From: Collinsella sp.
Lineage (GTDB): Bacteria > Actinomycetota > Coriobacteriia > Coriobacteriales > Coriobacteriaceae
Assembly: GCA_020025115.1 (NCBI GenBank)
Contig: JAHHSP010000012.1
Span: 1-19,349 of the forward strand
DNA: 19,349 nt
Direction: 5' to 3'
The translations under genes were made by a program, and so were the position numbers. Numbering within the stretch: position 1 is the first letter of the stretch; each line of letters starts with the position of its first letter. Shown here piece after piece: positions 13,942-19,349 of this stretch. The notes under the pieces are model-generated. The model was not told the origin of the DNA. It was given only the letters and a program-made list of their open reading frames with translations, and ran no database searches.

Positions 13942-14820
13942 TCACAAACCGCGAAGCTCGTCGAGCGAGATGTGCTCGATGCTCTTGAGCGGCTGGCCGA
14001 AAATGAAGCTGCCGGCAGCGGCAAACTCGGCGATGTTGTCAGAGGTAGTGGCAAAGCGGTGCTCCGGCTGGACCGTCTGAGGAGCAAGCAGGTCGCGGCG
14101 GCTCAAAATGTCCTCGAGCTCGCGCGTCGTCTCCTCTGCCGAGGAGACCACGCGCACATCGGGACCGAGCGCATGGCGAATCGGCCCCGCGAGCAAGGGG
14201 AAATGCGTGCAGCCGAGCACCACGGTATCCACCTGCGCGCCGCCGTTGACGATGGGAGCGAGGGTACGCTCGACCTCTGCGCGGTTCTCGGGCGTGTCGA
14301 AGATATCCCCGTTTTGCAGCCAGCGCTCCTGCAAGTGAGCACCGGTGGCGAGCTCGTGCTCGACAATCTCGACAAAACTCGGCGCGGGACAGCCATATAC
14401 GTCCACACCCGCATCAAGATCGCGGATGGCGCGGGTGTAGGCACCGATGCGGACGGTGAGCGGCGTGGCGAGCACGCCGACTTTACGCGTGCGCGTGGAG
14501 TTGATGGCGGCGCGCGCACCAGGCGCGATGACGCCGATCACCGGCACGGGCAACACCTGCTGGGCGATGCGCAAGCCCGCCGCGGTCGCGGTGTTGCAGG
14601 CGATCACCATGATCTTCACCTCATGCTCGGCAAGCCACCTCCCCGCCTGCAGCACGAAGGAACGTACCTCCTCCTCGGGGCGCACGCCGTAGGGGCACCG
14701 CTTGGTATCTCCCACGTAGTAAATCGACTCGTGCGGCAGCGAGGTGGCGATGCAGCGCGCCACCGTGAGACCGCCCAACCCGGAGTCGAACACGCCGATG
14801 GGGCGCTCGCAATCTCTCAT
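13942..14820 (-). CDS. murI: Glutamate racemase MurI
   Basis: This 292-residue cofactor-independent racemase makes D-glutamate for peptidoglycan. It has FDSGLGGLTV with Asp12, the two catalytic cysteines in IACNTATA (Cys75) and LGCTHFPLL (Cys204, followed by His206), and VGDTKRCPYG. GGAGG four bases before the ATG at 14820 decides the start over an ATG-ATG pair five codons earlier, because that pair would contain the ribosome binding site. It lies 27 bases after the HAD gene, so co-transcription is very likely. The murI-rph-rdgB order recalls B. subtilis racE-gerM-rph-ysnA. Confidence 0.95.
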   Translation of the reverse strand: MRDCERPIGVFDSGLGGLTVARCIATSLPHESIYYVGDTKRCPYGVRPEEEVRSFVLQAGRWLAEHEVKIMVIACNTATAAGLRIAQQVLPVPVIGVIAPGARAAINSTRTRKVGVLATPLTVRIGAYTRAIRDLDAGVDVYGCPAPSFVEIVEHELATGAHLQERWLQNGDIFDTPENRAEVERTLAPIVNGGAQVDTVVLGCTHFPLLAGPIRHALGPDVRVVSSAEETTRELEDILSRRDLLAPQTVQPEHRFATTSDNIAEFAAAGSFIFGQPLKSIEHISLDELRGL

Positions 14821-14847
14821 GGTTCCTCCCATCATGCGTTTTCGCGC

Positions 14848-15771
14848 CTACGCGCGGGCAGCCAGCAGGGCCTTTGCCATATACACCCAACCCTCGACGA
14901 CCTTGCCGCGCGTGAGATAGACGTTGTCGTTCTCGGCGATGAGCTCGGGCGTGGCGGGGTCCTTGAGAGCATTCTCCACGCATATGAAGGTCCCCACATA
15001 CGGGGCGGCCAGGAAATCGGACTCGGAGTCGCCGATGGCGAGGGTCTCGGAACGGTCGATACCGCGAAGCTCGCAGAAGCGCTCGATGCCGCGGCCCTTG
15101 TTGAGGCCGGCGGGCATGATGTTGAACGCGCGACCGGGGCCGTCCTCGCCCAGGTCCAACGTGGTGGGCTTGGACACATGGGTGAGGTAGCCGTTGTTGC
15201 CCCATACCAGGCCGAGGCCCGCGACGTCGATCATGGACTGGGCCTCCTCGTCCGGCACCTCGCCGCGCATGCCGACCGTGACCTCACGGTATTTGATGCC
15301 GTTGGCCATGTCGTTGTGGTACTCGATACGGCCGGGCCAACGGTCGATAATACCTTGGCAGACACCCGCGCGCTCGATCACCTGATGCGGGGTAAGGCCG
15401 CAGTCAGGGTCGTAGGGCATGTCTCCGGTGAAGTACTCCCACGCGTTGGCCTTGAGGTCGAGCATGAGCAGACCTCCCATCTCGCCGATATAGGAGTTGA
15501 AGCCGAGGATGCGCGCATCCTCGTGCATCATCACGCGGGCGCGACCAGAGCACGGTATGATCTCGACCCCGGCACGCTTGAGGGCCACGATGGCCTCGAC
15601 GAGCGCGGTGCTCGGATTGCCCTCGTTGTCCGAGAGGGCGCAAGAGCCGGGCGCCAGCATGGTGGCGTCCAGGTCGGTGAAGATATACTTCACGCGCCCG
15701 AGCTTCTCGCGGATCTCTCCGGTGGGGTCGGCGGGAAGAACGGGGTAGCCGGTCAGATCGAAGTCGCTCAT
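14848..15771 (-). CDS. HAD-superfamily (type IIB, Cof/MPGP-like) hydrolase
   Basis: This is a 307-residue phosphatase-like protein. The DxDxT nucleophile motif is FTDLDATML (Asp33 and Asp35), motif II lies at IIPCSGRARV, a Lys in AGLNKGRGIERFCE serves as motif III, and GDSESDFLAAPYVG is motif IV. A C2-type cap lies between about residues 90 and 210. The pattern around IPCSGRARVMMHEDARILGFNSYIGEMGGLLML resembles mannosyl-3-phosphoglycerate phosphatases and Cof-like sugar phosphatases, but the substrate cannot be read from sequence. AAAGG five bases before the ATG at 15771 sets the start. A longer frame to 15849 crosses the tRNA-Val terminator and can be excluded. It heads the murI-rph-rdgB-dtd cluster. 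Confidence 0.88.
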   Translation of the reverse strand: MSDFDLTGYPVLPADPTGEIREKLGRVKYIFTDLDATMLAPGSCALSDNEGNPSTALVEAIVALKRAGVEIIPCSGRARVMMHEDARILGFNSYIGEMGGLLMLDLKANAWEYFTGDMPYDPDCGLTPHQVIERAGVCQGIIDRWPGRIEYHNDMANGIKYREVTVGMRGEVPDEEAQSMIDVAGLGLVWGNNGYLTHVSKPTTLDLGEDGPGRAFNIMPAGLNKGRGIERFCELRGIDRSETLAIGDSESDFLAAPYVGTFICVENALKDPATPELIAENDNVYLTRGKVVEGWVYMAKALLAARA

Positions 15772-15818
15772 GGCAGCCTTTCTCGCGATGCAGATTCGTC
15801 CCCTCCATGATAAACAAA

Positions 15819-15846
15819 AACGCGAGGGCGACACGGCCCTCGCGTT
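15819..15846 (-). terminator. Intrinsic terminator of tRNA-Val
   Basis: AACGCGAGGGC and its perfect complement form an 11-bp stem with a 6-base loop. On the minus strand it is followed by TTTGTTTATC after the stem's TT. It begins ten bases past the CCA of tRNA-Val and separates that gene from the HAD-murI cluster. Confidence 0.9.
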
Positions 15847-15855
15847 CATATTCGA

Positions 15856-15931
15856 TGGTGGGCGATGAGGGATTCGAACCCCCAGCCTTGTGCGTGTAAA
15901 GCACCTGCGCTAACCGTTGCGCCAATCGCCC
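15856..15931 (-). tRNA. tRNA-Val (anticodon TAC), CCA encoded
   Basis: The 76-nt minus-strand sequence folds as acceptor GGGCGAT/ATCGCCC, D arm GCGC/GCGC with loop AACGGTTA, anticodon arm GGTGC-TTTACAC-GCACA, variable loop AGGCT, T arm GGGGG-TTCGAAT-CCCTC, discriminator A and CCA. The anticodon TAC reads valine codons GTA and GTG. The outermost anticodon-stem pair (27-43) is a G-A mismatch, and all other pairs are regular or G-U. TATACT lies 11-16 bases upstream of the 5' end (15942-15947), a good -10 box. A matching -35 box is not clear. Confidence 0.95.
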
Positions 15932-16105
15932 GAGGCTGCAAAGTATAACGGAATTTCCCTACCCGGCCCTCTCTCCCAATCGAGATATAACCAAAATCAC
16001 CAAATCAATGCGCGCATCGTGACTTCGGGTATGCCTCGATGGGATCTGATTAAAACACCCTTTTCAGATCATCAAAACGCGGCCGAAAGCCCCGTGCCCG
16101 AGACA

Positions 16106-16149
16106 CAACCAAAGTCACAAGAAAAGCCTCGGATGTGTGACTATGGTTG
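16106..16149. other. Long imperfect stem-loop with AAAGTCAC arms
   Basis: CAACCAAAGTCACA (16106-16119) pairs with TGTGACTATGGTTG (16136-16149) over 14 positions with a single A-A mismatch and a 16-base loop. No T-run follows. The inner arms resemble those of the lysS terminator at 6839-6872. Confidence 0.6.
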
Positions 16150-16246
16150 CACCTCGAAGAAAGCCATCTTGCCGGAGTGACATGACTCTGTCTTTCAGAC
16201 GGAAGGGCCCCTTCGGAGGCCAAAGCGCGCCAAGCGCATCGGCACG

Positions 16247-16277
16247 TGTGGATAACAGCCGATCCAGCTGTGGAAAA
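16247..16277. promoter_or_regulatory. Pair of DnaA-box-like sites
   Basis: TGTGGATAA (16247-16255) is the exact complement of the consensus DnaA box TTATCCACA. TGTGGAAAA (16269-16277) differs by one base. Both point the same way and their starts are 22 bp apart, about two helical turns. No replication gene is near, so the role is open: a DnaA-titrating or regulatory site, or chance. Confidence 0.4.
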
Positions 16278-16491
16278 CTCTGCATCTACCGTGCGCCCAC
16301 CCCTCGTATCCAGCCGTTCGCCGAATCACACACGCACCGCCACCTCATGCCATCTGCGCGGTCAGTTTTTGGATTGAAGAGCGACAGGATCGTCCGTCCC
16401 CTTCCGGCGGTACGGTTGAGGCAACTGAATGCATAGGGCGGCAAATGCCGGTCCGGGTGCAGGCGCAAACGTCGATGGGATTTAGGGGGTG

Positions 16492-17484
16492 ATGCTTCTG
16501 GGCGAGACCGCCGACAGCCTGCCCGCTCGTCTCGATCGGGCGGAGGCACAGGGGCTGTGGCTGACCCCTGCGAGCCATGCCGAAGAAGTCTTGCTGCGTC
16601 GCCGACTCGCCAAGGGGGAGCTCGCATCCCCCTTCAGGGGGATGTACGGACGAAAAGGCGCTTTGGAGGCCGCATCCGTTCGCGAGCGGACCGTCCGTAC
16701 GATTCGCACGCTCGGACTCCTACATCCCACCTGGGTGTTCTGCGGATACTCTGCGGCCGTGATCCTTGGCCTTCAGGTGCCAAACACCATGCTCGACTCC
16801 GTGCATTATTGCGCCGACGGAGCAAATCGACGCGGATCCCCGCTCGTTCGGCATCGTCTCCAGCTCGCCCCACAGGACATCGTGTCGAATATGGGAGTGC
16901 ACGTCACCTCGCTGCGCAAAACGCTTGTCGACTGCCTTTGCGTTTCCAGCTTTCAGATAGGGCTGGCAATCGCCGATTCCGCAATCCATTGGGAATTGAC
17001 GAACAAACGCGAGGTCGCGCGCTGGATCGAAGAGGATGGCAAAAGGCGGCGAGGCGTTAAGCAGGCTCGTGAGACCGTCACATGGGCAGACGGGCGAAGC
17101 GAGAATGGCGGGGAATCGATTGCGCGCGCCACGATGATCGAACTCGGATTCGTCAGCCCGCAACTGCAAGTCGAGATTTTCGACCCGATGGAGCCGGGCA
17201 ACCCCAAACGAGGAGACTTTGGCTGGCGACTCGAAGACGGAAGTTGGATCATCGGAGAGCTCGACGGGCTCGGCAAATATCGCAAGGGCGACGGTGATGG
17301 AGCCCGAAAGGGCCTCGATGGGGCCATACGAGCGCTTGCAGCGGAGCGGCGTAGGGAGTCCCACCTTTGCCTAAGCGGCTCCAAAGTCGTCAGATTCGGC
17401 ATGCGAGACGTACTCGACACGGCCTATTTCGAACGATTGCTGACCGTCGCCGGCGTTCCGCGCCGCAAAGGCATTTCGAATTAG
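16492..17484 (+). CDS. Hypothetical protein, AbiEi-like N-terminal region with PD-(D/E)XK-like C-terminal region
   Basis: I do not know a named function for this 330-residue protein. Residues 25-60 (EEVLLRRRLAKGELASPFRGMYGR) resemble the winged-helix start of AbiEi-type antitoxin-domain proteins, and residues 79-94 (PTWVFCGYSAAVILGL) resemble the helix that follows in them. The C-terminal third has GESIARATMIELGF (197-210), then GDFGWRL with Asp232 and IIGELDGLGKY with Glu246, Asp248 and Lys252. This layout recalls the DUF559/Vsr-like nuclease fold (EvDG type). Actinobacteria carry many such two-part proteins, and their role is unproven. The start is weak: AGGGGG is only two or three bases before the ATG, and a GTG directly precedes it. 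The gene is alone on the plus strand among minus-strand housekeeping genes, between a structured gene-free stretch and a minisatellite. It therefore looks accessory. No partner toxin gene is adjacent. Confidence 0.75.
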   Translation: MLLGETADSLPARLDRAEAQGLWLTPASHAEEVLLRRRLAKGELASPFRGMYGRKGALEAASVRERTVRTIRTLGLLHPTWVFCGYSAAVILGLQVPNTMLDSVHYCADGANRRGSPLVRHRLQLAPQDIVSNMGVHVTSLRKTLVDCLCVSSFQIGLAIADSAIHWELTNKREVARWIEEDGKRRRGVKQARETVTWADGRSENGGESIARATMIELGFVSPQLQVEIFDPMEPGNPKRGDFGWRLEDGSWIIGELDGLGKYRKGDGDGARKGLDGAIRALAAERRRESHLCLSGSKVVRFGMRDVLDTAYFERLLTVAGVPRRKGISN

Positions 17485-17533
17485 CGAAACGCATACAACG
17501 CCACAAGCCAACACCCAAGGCGATCCAATGCGA

Positions 17534-17689
17534 CGCGTGGCAATCAAACGCCATCGGGGCAACTCGATACCACGAGTGGCAATCCATCACCATCGGGGCA
17601 ACTCGATACCACGAGTGGCAATCCATCGCCATCGGGGCAACTCGATACCACGTGCGGCAGTCCGATACCACCCAGGGCGATCAAATGCA
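17534..17689. repeat. 39-bp minisatellite, three full units plus a diverged fourth
   Basis: Units at 17534-17572, 17573-17611 and 17612-17650 repeat head to tail. Units 2 and 3 differ at one base, unit 1 at a few, and a decayed unit runs to about 17689. At each junction ACTCG-ATACCA-CGAGT can form a small hairpin. Since 39 is a multiple of three, several frames stay open across the array and give repetitive 13-residue peptides, but no start site or protein family supports translation. The array lies 50 bases past the nuclease-like gene. Confidence 0.9.
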
Positions 17690-17694
17690 AAAAG

Positions 17695-17727
17695 AAGCCC
17701 GATGGCCAGTCAGGGGCCATCGGGCTT
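17695..17727 (-). terminator. Intrinsic terminator of the alcohol dehydrogenase gene, possibly bidirectional
   Basis: AAGCCCGATGGCC and its perfect complement form a 13-bp stem with a 7-base loop. On the minus strand CTTTTTG follows, which makes a strong terminator 37 bases past the ADH stop. On the plus strand TTTCG follows, so it may also end the nuclease-like gene. Confidence 0.88.
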
Positions 17728-17764
17728 TCGAGCGACAAAACCGCTTCGAACGATCGACGCGATA

Positions 17765-18979
17765 TTAGAACGTCACCGGGGTGTCGTTGTACACGCACTC
17801 GAGCAGCTGCTCCATCTCCTCCTGCGTCGGGGTGCGCGGGTTGGAGCCGGTGCAGGCGTCGAGAATGGCGTTGGCGGCGACGTCGGCCTTCTTGGCCTCG
17901 AACTCATCGTAGTCGATGATGGACTCGTCGGCCTTCACACCGTACTGACCGTAGTTCTTGATGCCCTGCGGGATGTCCAGCGCGTCGTTGAGGTCGCGGA
18001 TCTTTTGGACCAGGGCATCGACGAGCTCGTCCTCGGTCTCGCCGGCGAGGTGCAAGATATCCTTGGCGATGAAGGCGTAGCGGCTCTTCGCGCGCTCGTC
18101 CTTGGCGTTGAACTGGATGACCTTGCCGAGGTACATGGCATTGGCGCAACCGTGGATGATGTGATCGCCGGTGAAGGCGGCGCCGGTCTTGTGGGCCATG
18201 GAGTGAACGATGCCGAGCAGGCCGCTCGAGAAGGCGATGCCGGCGATGCACTGGGCGTCGTGCATGTGGGCGCGGGCCTCGTGGTCGCCCTGATAGGACT
18301 TGGGCAGCCACTCGACGATCTCGCGGATGGCGTGCAGCGCGTTGCCGTCGGTGTACATGGATCCGGCGGTTGAGACGTAAGCCTCGATGGCATGGGTCAG
18401 CGCGTCCATGCCGGTGTGGGCGCAGAGCTTGGCGGGCATGGTATACGTGAGCTCGGGGTCGACGATGGCGACGTCAGGGGTGATGTTGAAGTCGGCCAGC
18501 GGGTACTTGATGCCCTTCTCATAATCGGTGATGACGGAGAACGCGGTGACCTCGGTCGCAGTGCCGGAGGTCGAGGCGATCGCGCAGAAATGGGCCTTGG
18601 TGCGGAGCTCCGGGAAGGAGAAGGGCACGACGGCCTGCTCGAAGGTCTCCTCGGGATACTCATAGAACAGCCACATGGCCTTGGCCGCGTCGATGGGCGA
18701 ACCGCCGCCGATGCCGATGATCCAATCGGGCTGGAAGGCCTCCATGGCCTTGGCGCCCTTCATGACCGTCTCGACGGACGGGTCAGATTCGACGCCCTCG
18801 AAGATCTCGACCTCGAAACCGGCCTCCATGAGGTCGGCCTCGACGTCCTGCAGGAAACCGCCGCGGCGCATCGAGCCGCCGCCGGTCACGATCATGGCGC
18901 GCTCGCCGTGCAGGTTCTTGACCTCGTGGCGCGCACCCTCACCGAAGTACAGATCACGCGGATTGGTAAAACGTCCCAT
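17765..18979 (-). CDS. Iron-containing alcohol dehydrogenase (group III, butanol-dehydrogenase-like)
   Basis: This 404-residue cytosolic NAD(P)-dependent enzyme interconverts aldehydes and alcohols and re-oxidises NADH in fermentation. The N-terminal dinucleotide domain has GIGGGSPIDAAKAM (89-102) and the conserved STSGTATEVTAF. The C-terminal domain supplies the metal ligands Asp192 and His196 in GMDALTHAIEAYVS, His263 in VHSMAHKTGA and His276 in HIIHGCANAM. The ATG at 18979 follows GGGAGG at about six bases. Length and motifs fit the clostridial and actinobacterial class. Nothing in the window shows which alcohol is used. It is a single-gene unit closed by the terminator at 17695-17727. The 170 bases upstream hold no clear consensus promoter or Rex site. 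Confidence 0.94.
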   Translation of the reverse strand: MGRFTNPRDLYFGEGARHEVKNLHGERAMIVTGGGSMRRGGFLQDVEADLMEAGFEVEIFEGVESDPSVETVMKGAKAMEAFQPDWIIGIGGGSPIDAAKAMWLFYEYPEETFEQAVVPFSFPELRTKAHFCAIASTSGTATEVTAFSVITDYEKGIKYPLADFNITPDVAIVDPELTYTMPAKLCAHTGMDALTHAIEAYVSTAGSMYTDGNALHAIREIVEWLPKSYQGDHEARAHMHDAQCIAGIAFSSGLLGIVHSMAHKTGAAFTGDHIIHGCANAMYLGKVIQFNAKDERAKSRYAFIAKDILHLAGETEDELVDALVQKIRDLNDALDIPQGIKNYGQYGVKADESIIDYDEFEAKKADVAANAILDACTGSNPRTPTQEEMEQLLECVYNDTPVTF

Positions 18980-19152
18980 TGCGTACCTCCCAAGTCGCGG
19001 GTCACCCCGCGTTCACGCGCGGAACCCCCTTTTTGGCTCCGCGTAAGGACCGTATTCGGGCGCGGGCGGATTGTGCGACCTTCGGCGCTGCATCGTTTTA
19101 TCAGCACGTGGCAACGCGCCCGCAGACACGTACATTGTATCGCCCCGCACCC

Positions 19153-19172
19153 CGGTCGAGCGCACTCGACCG
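19153..19172. other. 8-bp hairpin in the ADH upstream region
   Basis: CGGTCGAG and its perfect complement flank CGCA. It lies between the divergent ADH gene and the partial gene at the right edge and has no T-run. It could be a binding dyad. Confidence 0.4.
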
Positions 19173-19251
19173 CATGGAACATCCCTGGCTCAATCGATCA
19201 AAAGACCTGGTACCATGGGTGGCTGAACTACACGACCTGGAAGAAGAACAT

Positions 19252-19349
19252 GTGAAGCACCGCCTCAAAATCGGCGATTTATGCCTGATAGCCGCACTTT
19301 TTCTCGCTCTCGCGGGCGGCTGCACGTGGCGGCTCATAAACTATGTGAA
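19252..19349 (+). CDS. Start of a membrane-anchored protein, NusG-domain-II candidate, cut by the window edge
   Basis: From a GTG at 19252 the frame runs open to the end: VKHRLKIGDLCLIAALFL, then a small-residue stretch and WRLINYV. A short basic start, Gly-Asp and one hydrophobic helix (about residues 11-26) is the pattern of the N-terminus of NusG domain II-containing membrane proteins, but only 32 codons are visible. GGAAGAAG lies about five to eight bases upstream of the GTG. The same frame is open back to an ATG at 19174, which has no ribosome binding site and would add an acidic 26-residue leader. The Cys near residue 23 is not in a clear lipobox. The family call is a guess from pattern. 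Confidence 0.4.
   Translation, partial: MKHRLKIGDLCLIAALFLALAGGCTWRLINYV

Larger units (their letters stand above)
15932..16491. other. About 560 bp without a convincing gene
   Basis: Open frames of 60-110 codons exist on both strands, but none has a ribosome binding site or a recognisable product. The stretch holds the tRNA-Val -10 box, the stem-loop at 16106-16149, two DnaA-box-like sites at 16247-16277 and a GAAGGG/CCCTTC microhairpin near 16201-16214. Around 15989-16026 lies AACCAAAATCAC with a downstream GTGACTT, a looser version of the stem-loop arms. Confidence 0.6.

Noticed and set aside
13801..15810. Plus-strand open frame of 669 codons opposite murI and the HAD gene
   Set aside because: It spans two well-supported minus-strand genes and their gap. 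A long frame of this kind is common opposite GC-rich genes with strong third-position bias.
16201..16491. Chromosomal replication origin
   Set aside because: Only two DnaA-like boxes, no AT-rich unwinding stretch, and no dnaA, dnaN, rpmH or parAB nearby.
15856..17764. Genomic island integrated at tRNA-Val
   Set aside because: The accessory gene lies on the 5' side of the tRNA, I see no direct repeat of the tRNA 3' end beyond it, and there is no integrase.
17528..18373. Plus-strand open frame beginning with 13-residue peptide repeats
   Set aside because: The repeats are the translated minisatellite, the rest is antisense to the alcohol dehydrogenase, and the frame crosses a strong terminator.

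Overview
The window reads as chromosomal DNA from a GC-rich actinobacterium of the class Coriobacteriia, with Collinsella or a close relative as my best guess. This rests on gene content, not on a marker search: actinobacterial base composition and strong GGAGG ribosome binding sites are combined with gene neighbourhoods known from Firmicutes (veg-ispE, greA-lysS, murI-rph-rdgB), a LysRS carrying an extra tRNA-binding domain, a two-helix Fe-ADH and CCA-encoding tRNA genes. Nearly everything is on the minus strand. The plus strand carries a GntR regulator, one accessory nuclease-like gene and a gene cut by the right edge.

Left part (1-5265): the first 521 codons of clpC; an amino-acid antiporter of the APA family; and upstream of it a dimethylargininase (DDAH) gene whose reading frame is interrupted by an in-frame TAG at codon 37. 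A divergent FadR-type GntR regulator faces this pair across an intergenic region with a perfect 12-bp palindrome and a second near-match. This looks like a small regulated locus for uptake and hydrolysis of arginine derivatives, at present broken in its enzyme.

Middle (5151-11843): an array of four contiguous 26-bp repeats, the dipeptidase gene pepD, the greA-lysS pair, tatA, tRNA-Pro(CGG), and the translationally coupled veg-ispE pair. Several intrinsic terminators and plausible promoters separate these units.

Right-middle (11844-15931): a housekeeping cluster read in the order tRNA-Val / HAD phosphatase / murI / rph / rdgB / dtd. It serves tRNA and nucleotide quality control (rph, rdgB, dtd) and cell-wall precursor supply (murI). 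A repeat element with a 19-bp inverted repeat sits between rph and rdgB. It shares the core GGGGAC(A/G)GGTAC with the 5151-5263 array, which suggests one family of dispersed palindromic repeats.

Right part (15932-19349): about 560 bp without a gene but with two DnaA-box-like sites and a long imperfect stem-loop; a plus-strand gene for a protein that looks like an AbiEi-type N-terminal region joined to a PD-(D/E)XK-like nuclease region; a 39-bp minisatellite; an iron-dependent alcohol dehydrogenase; and the start of a membrane-anchored protein that may belong to the NusG-domain-II family. I see no phage, IS element or CRISPR array. The parts most worth a second look are the amber codon in the DDAH gene, the dispersed repeat family, the nuclease-like accessory gene with its unusual flanks, and the LysRS fusion.
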